In this document: positions 12,642-23,940 of the stretch, piece after piece
How the letters are laid out: every line of letters starts with the position of its first letter
How positions within the stretch are numbered: the stretch's first letter is position 1
NCBI RefSeq assembly: GCF_026210795.1
Contig: NC_089460.1
Span: 1,612,001 to 1,676,000 of the forward strand
DNA length: 64,000 bases
Source of the DNA: Rhizophagus irregularis
Taxonomy: Eukaryota > Glomeromycota > Glomeromycetes > Glomerales > Glomeraceae
Direction: 5' to 3'
The notes under the pieces: model-generated
Told to the model about the DNA's origin: nothing
The model's database searches: none
The model's input: only the letters and a program-made list of their open reading frames with translations
Position numbers and translations under genes: made by a program

Positions 12642-12837
12642 CAGTCAAAGCTCGTTATAGTGAACTTTCCATTTCGCTATGTGATTTTTTCCCTTTTTTT
12701 TCACTATAACGAGATTTATTAAGAAAATTCACTATATTGAGAGAAATTAATTATAAGGAAAAAAATCAATAGGTCACTATAACATGATTTTACTTAATAT
12801 TTACTATAACGAGATTCACTATAATGAGCTTTGACTG
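12642..12837. mobile_element. TA-flanked MITE (pogo/Tc1-like termini)
   Basis: A 196-bp element begins CAGTCAAAGCTCGTTATAGT and ends with the reverse complement of that sequence, with one mismatch over 23 bp. TA flanks both ends (12640-12641 and 12838-12839). Internal sequence is filled with variants of CACTATAACGAGA in both orientations, so it could fold extensively. The CAGTCAA terminus is shared with the MITE at 1299-1589, suggesting mobilisation by related transposases. Confidence 0.85.
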
Positions 12838-13228
12838 TATATGTACTGCTTTCTTAATAATGATAATAAAAATTAATTTATAAATTATTTTTTTTGGTTA
12901 CCTAGAAATTTTAGTTGCATTATTATTTAACTATATAGGTGCCAGGTTGACTTTTTCTTTGAGGGAGTAGTCATATTTTATAATGCTTATTTTTAGATCT
13001 TATACATATTTGTTTTTCTTATTTTGTATAAGTTAAATGTAAGTAAGTTAGCAATGTTATAATAATAAGACTGCATCTATAAAAATAAATAAAAAATAAA
13101 AAAAAATAAAAAAAATTTTTTCTAGTAGTTAAAATAAGATATGATGTACTGTATATGATGTGATTGTATCATATTTATATTTTATGAAAATATTTTTTTT
13201 TTAAGAATTAGTAACTTTTACATTTATT

Positions 13229-13261
13229 AAAGAAATAAAGAAATTATTTCTTTATTTCTTT
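13229..13261. repeat. 33-bp near-perfect palindrome upstream of tRNA
   Basis: Arms AAAGAAATAAAGAAAT and its exact reverse complement surround a single central base. It sits 78 bp upstream of the tRNA-Arg gene. It could extrude as a cruciform; no function is known. Confidence 0.7.
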
Positions 13262-13338
13262 GTGATACAATTTCTTTTAACAAGAAAGTAATTTTTTAAA
13301 TATCCATAAAACAATAATTAAAAATATAACAGTATCAT

Positions 13339-13424
13339 GGCCGTGTAGATCAGTGGATAGATCGTCTGCCTCCGGTTGTATTTGGGTTAGCAGAAGGTCG
13401 TAGGTTCAAACCCTACCACGGTCG
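13339..13424 (+). tRNA. tRNA-Arg(CCG), intron-containing
   Basis: A full cloverleaf can be drawn. The acceptor stem GGCCGTG pairs with CACGGTC (one G-T), and the D stem is GATC/GATC. The anticodon stem is TCTGC/GCAGA; the T stem GTAGG/CCTAC has loop TTCAAAC. The discriminator base is G at 13424. The anticodon loop is 20 nt, explained by a 13-nt intron (13376-13388) in the canonical position one base after the anticodon. That leaves CT-CCG-G-A and anticodon CCG (13372-13374), which reads the arginine codon CGG. Confidence 0.93.
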
Positions 13425-13605
13425 TTTAGAAATAAAAATTTATTTACGAGAGTTGAAGTAAAGTTGATTGTAATATATGTGATGGTTTTTGCTTTTTTCC
13501 AAATGTATTTATTTTAGTTTAATGAAAAGTAGCGGCTATTTTTCTTTTTATCAATTATTCAATTTATTAATATGAAACAACAAATATTTGATTTTTAAAC
13601 ATAAA

Positions 13606-15896
13606 TTAAGTCATAAACATAATTCCTGACCCTTCGTAAACATTTGCTATTTTCTGGATAGCATTTACAAATGCTGCGGTTCTGAAGTCTATATTCTGTT
13701 ATAATATAAAATACTTCAATGTTAAAACAATATTCTGGAAAACATATGAAACTTTGAACATACCTTAGAAGCAGCGGTACTTTTTGTTTCCTGGCAAGCT
13801 GCTACCATCGTGTCTTCCAGTCCAGAATAAACTAAATCTCGTTCCTCTGCTCCCTGTACAATACTTTTTCTTTCTGATTCAGTTAATTGTCTACCAGCGT
13901 TATTCTCAACCAGTTCTACTAATTTAGATTTTCCAAGTTCATCCCATTTTTTAGTCATACGACCAAATCTCATGTGTGATAAATTCTTTAACCATTCAAA
14001 ATATGACACCTATAGAAACCAAATAATAATGATGAATTAACATAGCTCGCTATTCGGCTATTATCGAAACTTATTTATCCAATTACTTACAGTTACACCA
14101 CCAGCATTAAGTAGCAAGTCGGGCAAAATTATTATCCCTTTCTCGATAAGAATATCGTTTGCTGCTGGAGTTATAGGACCATTTGCAGCCTCGCCTATTA
14201 TTTTTGCATTTATTTTCGTTGCATTCCCTAAGTTGATTTGTCTTTCTAAAGCTGCTGGTATAAGAATGTCGCAATCCAATTCAAGAATCTGAAATTTGTC
14301 ATAATTGAAAAGCCACGAAACTGTGTGAATATTAGAAGCATGAAAAATTCTCTCACATTATACCTTTAAAGTATCATCAATAATGTCTACATTGGGAGCA
14401 CCTTGAAAAGTTCCGGCCTTTACGAGATAAGTGAATAAATCTTCAATATTGATGCCATTAGGATTATAAGCACCACAATCCTTTTCTCCAATACCAATAA
14501 TCTTTGCACTAAATATTTTAAAACCATAAAAACATTAATAATTCCGGGGCAAAATATAGTTAACAATGACATATAATACAGACCCATTCTTTTCAAAAAA
14601 TTTTGCAGCCCAATAGCCAACTTTACCAAATCCTTGTATGACAATTCTTTTACCCTCAATCTTTTCGCTAAGTCCAGTTGCTTTTTGAACTACAGGATAG
14701 GAGAGAAATTCCCTTACACCATAATACACACCTAATCCAGTAGCTTCGTTTCTTCCCCTAACACCACCTAACGATATTGGTTTGCCAGTAACGCAACCAA
14801 TGGAATTTACATCATTGGGATGAAATTGTCTAAACGTATCCATAATCCAAGCCATTTCACGAGCTCCAGTACCCATATCTGGCGCAGGAACATCAACACC
14901 TGGCCCAATAAATGCCTTGGCAAGGGAGAAAAAATTTAATTTATGATGTAAAATGAAGAAGAAAAGAAATTATTACCTTTTGACACAGTTCTACAGTATA
15001 ACGACGCGTAATTCTTTCCAATTGTGCTAAAGTAAATTTTTTGGGATCAATTGAAATTCCACCTTTTGCTCCTCCAAACTATTAATATTGAACATTTATT
15101 AATATGAACAGATGCTGATTTGGAAAAAGACCTTAACCAACTTACAGGAACATCGACAATAGCACACTTGTAAGTCATAAGTGCAGCTAATGCTGCAACT
15201 TCTTGTTCATCAACTCCGGGTGAAAATCTGATTGCAATCAAATTATCAAGTCAAAATTATAATAGTCACGTGATACATTTTTCTGCTTACCGTATACCAC
15301 CTTTTACTGGAAGCAAGTGACGCGAATGATGAACTCGATAACCCGTCAATATTTCAACCTTATCATCATCGACCTTAAAATATAGGAAGATTAAAAAATT
15401 TATATTAAATAATATTATAATAATTTATATTTACCTCGATTGGGAATGTGACTTGAAGCGAACAATCAGGAGCTTTGATATGAGATAGAGTCTTTTCAGA
15501 TACTCCACTAATCTTCGCCGCCTTCGCAAAATCAAAATATTCATTAATATAATATATATAAAGGTAAACCTATTATGAATAATTTACTACCTTGTTAAAA
15601 TAAATTTGAACAGAATCCAAAAAAGAAGGTTCATTGTCTCCGGAAGTAATGGCTAAATTGATAAAAAAAACAATTTATTAATTCATCCAAATTAAACTCT
15701 ATGTATTAGCCATTTAGTCATATGAACCTGTGCTATAACTACGGCCATTAATTACTGGACAGAAGTAGGGCTGAGAACGCTTAAAAATTATTTTAGCAAC
15801 ACGAAATGTTCTTCCAAAACAATAATAAATTTGTAAGCAACATAAATAGCAACAATATTATGCTTTAAAACACATGAAGTCATACTTTGATGCCAT
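13606..15896 (-). CDS. Mitochondrial glutamate dehydrogenase, GLUD1 type
   Basis: Twelve exons on the minus strand give 506 residues: 15886-15896, 15728-15810, 15591-15652, 15435-15521, 15291-15373, 15146-15227, 14977-15078, 14584-14915, 14364-14508, 14091-14288, 13764-14009, 13606-13695. The first coding exon is only 11 nt. Splicing yields a basic, Ser/Tyr-rich presequence ending RSYST, a good mitochondrial targeting signal. Conserved segments: [12 protein letters not shown] (substrate Lys about 105), CAIVDVPFGGAKGG (catalytic Lys about 141), [14 protein letters not shown], nucleotide-binding GFGKVG (265-270), [22 protein letters not shown], and a C-terminus [11 protein letters not shown]. 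This is the hexameric animal/plant-type enzyme, interconverting glutamate with 2-oxoglutarate and ammonia. A stretch of about 50 residues after [10 protein letters not shown] corresponds to where animal enzymes carry the antenna. Intron 8 uses an atypical GTCTGT donor, chosen because it restores the conserved NGAKIIGIG. It is divergent from the G-gamma gene. Confidence 0.95.
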
Positions 15897-16454
15897 ATTG
15901 TTACTGAAAAATGATAATGAGAGCATTTTCCTTTTTAATATGAATTCGAAAACGTAAAACGAAAAATGAAACGAAGATGAAACGCGAATTCATTAGCATT
16001 ATATTATTTAACACGGATGGGAAAAATCTATAATAGAATGTAACAAACATTTACAAAAGATCGTCATCAACGGATAATACTTAAAAAATTTATTTACTTG
16101 GTACTGTAATGTAACTAAAAAAAGAAAGGATGTTAAAATAAAATTATTTGATCTACAAACAAACAACATTTATATTTATACAGCTTTTTCACTTTAAAGC
16201 GGAACTCAACCTCATCGTTCTTTAAATTGGTAGGTTGAATTAACGTGCAAGAGAAACCTCGACATTTGTACATTTAAATACTTTTACTTAATTTCTTCCT
16301 TCAAGAACTTTTTTTGCTTAAGAATATCGCGTATTTTATTTCCCTAATTTTGATGAAACTTGGCTAACGGTTTAACTGTCATTTACTTTTCTGTATATAA
16401 CTAAACATTTGATAATCAAATAGTTTAGTTTACGTTCCAGGGATTATAAATATA

Positions 16455-16775
16455 ATGTCTTCAAAAAAAAACGTAGATTATAAACTTCAAAGAATTCTTG
16501 ATCATAATCAACGTCTTCGTGAACAGTTGGATTTACCAAGAGTCAGAGTGTCCCAAGCAAGTTCAATGTAGGTTCAAGACTAATGTATTTATCTATAATT
16601 TCGCATTTTTTTGATTTTTTTTTTAATTTCAATTCTTCTAAATTAATAAAGGCTCATTAAATACGTTCAATCTACCAAAGATTATCTTGTTCCCTCAGTA
16701 TGGGGACCAGCTGGACCAGCTGATCCTTTTGTAACTAAAGGTGGTATTAGTTGCGGTGGTTGTCTTATATCATAA
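16455..16775 (+). CDS. Heterotrimeric G-protein gamma subunit
   Basis: Two exons, 16455-16567 and 16652-16775, with a GTAGGT...AAAG intron, give 78 residues. The protein has an amphipathic helix rich in charged residues ([15 protein letters not shown]), then [19 protein letters not shown], a Pro/Gly-rich linker and the C-terminal CaaX box CLIS. The terminal Ser predicts farnesylation. A second Cys three residues upstream (CGGC) could be palmitoylated, as in fungal gamma subunits. Gamma subunits hold G-beta at the plasma membrane for pheromone and nutrient signalling. The KYVQSTKD and VPSVWGP segments are typical of fungal proteins. Both coding exons are short. Confidence 0.92.
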
Positions 16776-19700
16776 AAATTTTTTATTATTATATGTAGTA
16801 TAGGATAATTTTAATATATCATATTATTGTATTATTGTTTTATTATTTTAATTTATATAATTCTGATTATTTGATTAATTAATCCAATTGATCATATTTT
16901 CACTTAAAATAAATTGTTTTTTACGATATTATTATTATTTTTTAGAATTGAAATTAACAAGTATATTAATATAATCACTAATAAATTAATTATTTTACTA
17001 ATAGTTTTTATATATTATAAATTTATTTTAGAATTTAATATTATATAACCTAAGATTTTAATTTTTTGCATAAGTTTTAAAATTTAAGAAAATTCAAATT
17101 ACAATTTTTGCATAGATTATATATTTTATATATTGATTGGATTAAAGAAATTATTTAATTTATAGTTAGTTAAAATCTAATTTCTTTTATTGATTATTAT
17201 AAATTTAATCTAGAAATTATTAGATTTATATTAACCTAAATATAAAGAAATTGCTAATATTTTTGTATTAAATTTCCTTTTTTTTTGTTTTTTACTTTAT
17301 GAAAAGCATCCTTTCTGGCTAGTAAATGTATTTAATAAACATATTAGATTTTCTTTTATTCAAATATAAGTAAAAATTAAAGCAATTTAATATTATAATA
17401 AATTTAACTGGTATTATACAAAAAAGTTTTTATTTTTATTTATAAGTAAATATTAAATATATAGTATATATATATATAATTCCATTTAAATAATAAAAAT
17501 TATTTAAAAATAAATTATATTTAAATAAAAATATTTAACTAAAGTATATTTAATTATATTTTTAACTTTAAATATAAACCATTTTCAAAAAAAAAAACAT
17601 TTTACAAATGTATCTAATAAATATATAAATATTAAACTTTATTAGCAAATATAATAAATTATAATAAAATTATAATAAAATAAAACAAATATTAATTATT
17701 TTTTTTTTTACAAATTATTAATATAATAAATAAATAATTTATTATTATATAAACATGAAATATAGTGGTTCTGTAATCATTTGATATGGAAAATAGAGCC
17801 AATTAGCTAAAACAATATATTTCAAATATTGAATACCTATTAAGTTAAATAGATCACTTGATAGTAATATAGATAAACAATTCTAATTTTGTAATTTTTT
17901 CTATTATTTTTATTTTAATAAAATTGTAAAATATAAAGAATATTTATATATGTATATCTACCAACTATTTATTCTGTTAATAACAATTAATTAAATATAA
18001 TTTGTTAGTAAAATATTTGTCTATATATATATAAGTTTACATTACTTATCACTTAGTAAAAATCATATAATCTTAGACAATTAATTATTTTTTATATAAC
18101 TGAATAGTAATATAATTATAAAATAAAGCAATTTTTAAATATTATTAAATTATTTTATATAAATATAATTTAATTTAACTTTGATAAATCTATAACAAAA
18201 TAAATAAATAGATGAAATTTATTTTTATAGTTATTTTTTTTAAAAAAAAGCAAAATAATATTCTTTATTTTTGTATTTATATTATAAATTATTTTTTGAT
18301 TTTAATTGTAAAAAAATAATTTTCTTTTAAATTTTTTTTTTATTTTTTTAAGTTATTACTTTCAATTTTATTTATTTACAATATATTATATAAAAATAAA
18401 GTTGTTTTATTAATTATAAATTATTATTAAAGGTTGGAATCAGTTATTAAAATTAGATTTATAACTGGGTTAGAATTTTATTAAAATGATAAATCAATTT
18501 TAATATATTAATTAAAAAGTTAAAATATAAAATAAAACTATATAAAGTAAACTTTTTATGGTAATTCTAATAAAATTAACCTATAAATCACTTGTTATTT
18601 ACCAGCAAACCTTACTTGTGTACTTGTGTACTTGTGTACTGTTGAGTAGTCATTGTAACTCTGTAGGTATGCCACATATGAAATGGGCAATCTTAGCATT
18701 AACATTTTACTATTTGTACTTAATAGACTATAAGACCCAAATTACATGACTTCCAATAATTAAGCTTTTAAATTATATACGAATTATTAATTAACAGTTA
18801 ATTAACTAAAATTATAATTAACCATTAAATTATTATGTCTAATCAAACTATTAGAATTAATAAATTCATTTTAATAACAATATAATTTTTATATTGATAT
18901 TTACTATTTTATTATATTTTAATTTATAAACCAAATATAAAAAAAAAATATTGAAAAATCCTATATTTTAAATTATTTAATTTGTGATGATCAGTGAAAA
19001 TTCGTAAATAATAAGAATCTGCTGTTAATATAAAGACAAGTCATTTTTTAATTTTTATTAGAAGGGGAATTAATAATGCATTTGAAAGCTGTGGTTTTTC
19101 TGTTATAAAATACTGCGTAACATTTCCATTTTGTTGCACTGGATGCAGTGATACCTTACCCACAAAAATGTTAATTAAATAAATTTCACCCGTTTTTTGA
19201 TAGTAAGAAATTCTATTATTATTCTAAAGATAATTTACCCAACAATTTTATAATTAAAATTAAATTCTACCCTACGTGTCCAGTGACATTTAAGGTCAGA
19301 TAATGTAAACAGTGAAAATGCGGTGGGTGTGATGCCGGGGATGCAAAAGTATCGATCTTGATAGGTCAGGGGATAGTTCTTGATATATCAATAATAAAAA
19401 TAAATATGTCTATCAAGAAGCATACCGCATCTATATCAAGATCGATACGGTGATGAATTTTTAGATCACGTGGTGTTTAATAATGAAAACTTGCAGTTTT
19501 AAATATAAAAGAATTATTTTATAATTATATTAGACTAAACTTTTCTCTATAAACTTGGCTTAAAAATAATATTGGTTACCTTCAATAGATTGTCTATTAC
19601 ATTTCATTATTAACTAGTCTCATCATAGTAAAATACAAAGAAAAAGAAAGCATTTACGCATTAGGAAAAATACCAACATTTATTGGCATGTGATTTACGT

Positions 19701-20452
19701 GAAAAACAATTCAATTGTAAGTTAAAAGTTGTCTTAATAGAGTTAAAAAACAGGTTATTGGTAAATAAACAGATTAACCAGGTTCTGATCGTTCGGAATT
19801 TTTTAGTTGATAATTATTGGCTGATGAAATTGTGACCTGATCAACAACCTTAACGTGTCTAGTAATATGCGCCCTTTGTGGTATTGCTTCTTTACCTTAT
19901 ACCAAGGTTAACCGTTCAAAATTTTGTAGGATTTGTTAATGGATTTTCGATCAAAAAACCCGAACGACAATTGAACAGGCCTACTAAATCATCTTAATTA
20001 ATCAGTCAAGAGGTGATGAGATTATTCAATATATTATGAGACTTTGACTCACTTTTAGGATGTTTTATTTTTATGAAATCTATAAAATAAAATTTTACCC
20101 ATAGTAAAGACAAATACAAATAATAAAATTGCGAAACATATCCCTATTTAGTAGAGGGAGTTTTATTTGAATGGACATACTTTATAATTGGTTGAATATA
20201 TTGGATTTATATGTCATGAAACATATTATTATTGATGGAAAAGAAAGATAGGGAAATTTGTATTATCGTGCGTCGACGCTTATGTTAGGTTTTTACAATT
20301 AATTAAATTACTCAAAATGTAACCAATTTATAGAGGTTTCGTTGATACATAGTTGATAAAAACTGACAAAGTGTTTATTTAACCTTTATTGTTTCATATG
20401 AGCTACTCTTGTAGAAATTACAAAAATGTAAACAGTATACAAAGAAATAAAA
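16776..20452. other. Gene-free AT-rich interval
   Basis: No supported gene. Minor features: an 8-bp tandem repeat (ACTTGTGT, three units) near 18613-18637; a foldback with 15-bp arms at 19349-19448; and a short possible CxxC...CxxC coding relic near 19868-19940 that ends in a stop. The rest is low-complexity AT sequence. Confidence 0.6.
19349..19448. repeat. Foldback with perfect 15-bp arms
   Basis: GTATCGATCTTGATA at 19349-19363 and its exact reverse complement at 19434-19448 enclose about 70 bp. That interior also contains TCTTGATATATCAA and CTATCAAGAAG, so the same motif recurs internally. Flanks contain GATGC/GCATC-like complementary bits. It is probably a small non-autonomous element or the remains of one. 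Confidence 0.6.
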
Positions 20453-20780
20453 TTATTTATTTTCATGTTTTAGCCCAACAATTTGATTCTCGTGAATGTC
20501 TAAAAAAGCAAATACATATGGGTCATAAAAAAGTTCCAAAAAATTATATACGTATATTTTAAAAAATTCAAAATACCAATCCGTTCAGATTCGCCATTTG
20601 GAAGAATAGAATAAATTTGATTCGGTTTTACTTCTTGAATAACTGCAACTTTTGTGTGTTGGTGGTTGCTGGAATTTGGATAGTATTGAATGCGATCTAA
20701 AAAAATAATAAATTAGTTCATTTTCATAATTTTTTTTTTAAAAAAATAAAAAAATACTCACTTCCTTTTTCATACGCCAT
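20453..20780 (-). CDS. 61-residue conserved-looking small protein, three exons
   Basis: Minus-strand exons 20762-20780 (19 nt), 20577-20696 and 20453-20499 are joined by GT-AG introns of 65 and 77 bases; all junctions keep frame. The protein starts MAYEKGNRIQYYPNS, continues with a Gln/His/Val-rich middle (VAVIQEV...YSILPNGESERI) and ends IHENQIVGLKHENK. The layout, a short basic start with a YxKG-R-QY-P motif, one small beta-rich body, then an ENxIVG ending, resembles a family of roughly 60-80-residue fungal proteins of unknown function that I recall only loosely. No signal peptide or membrane segment is visible. Splicing of exon 3 is supported because reading through the second intron gives a hydrophobic tail unlike the rest, whereas the spliced form restores a family-like C-terminus. 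The triplicated repeat starts about 140 bp upstream of its start codon. Confidence 0.7.
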
Positions 20781-20918
20781 TTTTTATTTTTTTTTTGATC
20801 TAAATTAATTATTTCAGATATTTAACAGAGTATTTATAATTAAAAACACCCTGATAATCAATTATTCCATCTATTCCATCTATTCAAAATAATATTAACG
20901 GATTAAGCGCGCACTAAT

Positions 20919-21910
20919 CAACAAAAATGCGATGACTAATTTTGATGTGTGATAATTGTCTAAAATTTTAGAGTTTCATAACAAAACATCCCCATTCTTC
21001 TTTGGCTCAGTCTCTTTCCTTTTATAGCTTTATTCAAATTTCATTTGTTTTTAATTCTTATTGAAAAGCATCTGGCGTTTCTTTAAACGAGGCAAACAGG
21101 GGCCGCCATATTGCATAGATTTCGGCAAAATTCATCTTATTTCAGGTAAAATACAAGCTATTTCATCCATCCTATCCTGAAGAAGATTTATAAACTTCTT
21201 ATGATCAATCATACTTGGTGTTTGATTGTATTCTCGCATATGTTACACAACAAAAACGCGATGACTAATTTTTGTCGTGTGATAATTGTCTGAAATTGAT
21301 GAGTTATCATAACAAGAACAGTGTCTTTTTGACTCGGACTCTTTCCTTTATAGCTTAATTCGAGCTTCATTTGTTATTAATTATTATTGAAAAGCATTTG
21401 GCGTTTATAAACAAGGCTAGCATATCCATCATGTTGCGTAGATTTCGGCAAAATTCATCTTATTTCAGGTAAAAATACAAGCTATTTCATCCATCCTATT
21501 CTGAAGAAAGATTTACAAACTTCTTATGATCAATCATACTTGGTGTTGGTGTTAGATGGAATTCTCGCATATGTTACACAACAAAAACGCGATGACTAAT
21601 TGTTGTCGTGTGATAATTGTCTGAAATTGATGAGTTATCATAACAAGATACCCTTACAGTGTTTTTTTTGACTCGGACTCTTTCCTTTATAGTTTAATTC
21701 GAGCTTCATTTGTTATTAATTATTATTGAAAAGCATTTGGCGTTTCTTTAAACGAGATAAACAAGGCTAGCATATCCATCATATTGCGTAGATTTCGGCA
21801 AAATTCATCTTATTTCATATCATGCAGATAATCCTTGAGACTATTTCATCCATCTTACTCTGAAAGAAGATTTATTCAAACTGCTTATGATCATACTTAG
21901 CGTTTAGATG
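20919..21910. repeat. Three tandem copies of a ~330-bp unit
   Basis: Three head-to-tail copies start at 20919, 21248 and 21579 with unit lengths of about 329, 331 and 330 bp. Each begins CAACAAAAA-GCGATGACTAA and contains GTGATAATTGTCT, TCTTTCCTTTATAG, GAAAAGCATNTGGCGTTT, TAGATTTCGGCAAAATTCATC and ends near CTTATGATCA. Copies 2 and 3 are more alike than either is to copy 1. No unit encodes a protein. The array lies upstream of the 61-residue gene. Confidence 0.88.
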
Positions 21911-22260
21911 GAATCCTGAAGAGTTATTTAAGATAGGTTTGATCTAAATAATAAAGAACTAATTTTGTGAATATAATATTGGCGCATATGATGTCAGCTG
22001 GACTCTATGTATCTTAAACCCGCACTGGAAAAGACATATGCTGATAGAAGGTATGAAAATCGGAACTGTTAGCAATCGTTTATACTATTTCTTTATTTGG
22101 TTTTAAAGTTATAAAACACCAGCACTATGCATTTTGCCGATCTGCCGGCACGAAATTTTTATTCAAGTAAAGAGACATTAATTAAACTTCCGGTATTCAT
22201 GTGACTAATTATTTATCTTCAAAGGGATTTTTAGACCTAAACCCGAAAAAGCACCCCTGA

Positions 22261-23940
22261 TTGGTTATAAGTATCGTGATAGGCAACAAATGTCTCGTTA
22301 ATTGTGAAGGTCGTATTAAAATTAGCATTCACGAGGATCTTACATTATCTGATATAGAAATGCAGCATGTTTTACATCCTAACCGAGCAGATATATCAAT
22401 CCCACCTGAAATCAAAGATTTTATATCAGATAATATTAGTTTACTTCCACGCGAAATCTATATACAACTTGTTGAGCGTGGTTTGAACGGCAAAAACAGA
22501 TCCACTTTTGCTTGGACAGAACTTAGTAAAAAAGATATAACCGAGATGACCCTTATTTCTGCGCAAAAATGGAAATGCTCTTGGATTTAACTAAATTATG
22601 AGATATATTACAAGATTCTCAATTCAATTACGTGAAAATTTGGTTTGGATGCTATATGTAAGTGATTATTTTTTAAAAAATATATTTAATTAAAAAATAG
22701 AATAGTTATAATTTCAATTCTTGCACATAAAATTTAAAATAAATTTTTAATGAAATGTAATTTTTTTTTATAATAAATGTTTATTTCTGCAATTTAATAT
22801 TTTTTAAAAAAATATTTAGATAATACCAAAAATTTGAACTATATGCCGCTAGCTGAAGTAGATGGAGTTTGCTTCCCGTTAGCCTACTTATTTTTGGGAA
22901 AAGTGGATTGTGGTGATGGAATTCGAACTGGTGTTATCATTAATTTTTTATTACAATTAAAATGCGCGGTCTTCAACCTGAATTTTTCCTGTCTGACAAA
23001 GATTTCACAGAAAGCCGTGGAATCAAGATGATCAAATAACAAATTTTCTCAACAAATCAATTGGTGTGGTGGCACAACACTTTTCTTTTATAAACCTGTC
23101 TTTTAAACCAGTTTTAATCAAAATAAAGTAAGTTTTTGTCCACAAGAACTACGCCCTTTGGTATGGGAATTTATGAGCAAACATTTTCAATATCCGTTGA
23201 TTCAAATAGTTGATGGGCAATTCCTTTCTTCAAATTCTATTTGGATAATGGCAGTAGAGGAAGCTTATAATGTAAACAACATTCTTTACCTTGGCTCTGG
23301 GCATATCTATGGAATTGATGGTATTGGTTCTTATGGTTTCGAGCAGGATGTGATATAAAAATTCAATGTTTAAAACAAATATGTTTGTGAAGGCGCATTG
23401 GAAGGTATTGAAGCGTGATTTTTTATACAAATTCTTTCATCCACGTTTGGACTTAGTAGTGTTTATCATTATGGAACAAGTTATTCCACATAATCAAAGA
23501 AAGTTTGAGCAAATATTTGTAGTAAACCGTGAAAGGCAGATTGGCGAAAAAACATTCAAAAAAGAGTGGAAAGATAAAATTTGGCAAAGCGACCACTTAA
23601 TAATGCGTATTTAACAGATGTTTTACATTAGATATATGATGTCCTGCTTTCTTACTAGCTGTTTTTTTAATTTGTAAACATCTTGTGCAGAAAAAAGGAG
23701 TTATAGATGTTCAGTTTTTTAACCAAGTTCATCGTCATCACCAATATCCTTTTCTCAATATTACATTCACAGAAGCTAATGATTTTAAACAATCAATTGT
23801 TTAAATATCATATTTTGAAGGAGATGATGATGAAAATTCAACAATTTATAAAGAGATTTATAATCGACTTATAAACGTAATGGAAAGATCTTTTGAGATA
23901 CTTAAAAGATCAGCAAAGCAAAAAAAGGGTTAAGAAATTT
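22261..23940 (+). pseudogene. Decayed MULE-like transposase
   Basis: Several plus-strand frames carry successive pieces of one transposon protein, broken by frameshifts and stops. At 22261-22590 an N-terminal part contains LPREIYIQLVERGLNGKN. At 22834-23030 a DDE-type core contains AEVDGVCFPLAYLFL and CGDGIRTGV; in a shifted frame it continues RGLQPEFFLSDKDF. At 23158-23360 there is LVWEFMSKHFQY and SNSIWIMAVEEAYN. At 23366-23614 comes HWKVLKRDFLYKFF and PHNQRKFEQIF. Fragments continue to about 23940. The order fits Mutator-like transposases common in Glomeromycotina. It has at least three disabling shifts and cannot be functional. Confidence 0.72.

Larger units (their letters stand above)
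8576..13338. other. Gene-free repeat-rich interval
   Basis: No supported gene in 4.7 kb. It contains the nested inverted-repeat element (9541-10654), the MITE at 12642-12837 and a 33-bp palindrome (13229-13261). Elsewhere it is AT-rich with scattered homopolymers. Confidence 0.6.

Noticed and set aside
19868-19940. CxxC...CxxC zinc-binding relic
   Set aside because: About 23 residues resemble a zinc ribbon but a stop follows immediately and no flanking exon was found.
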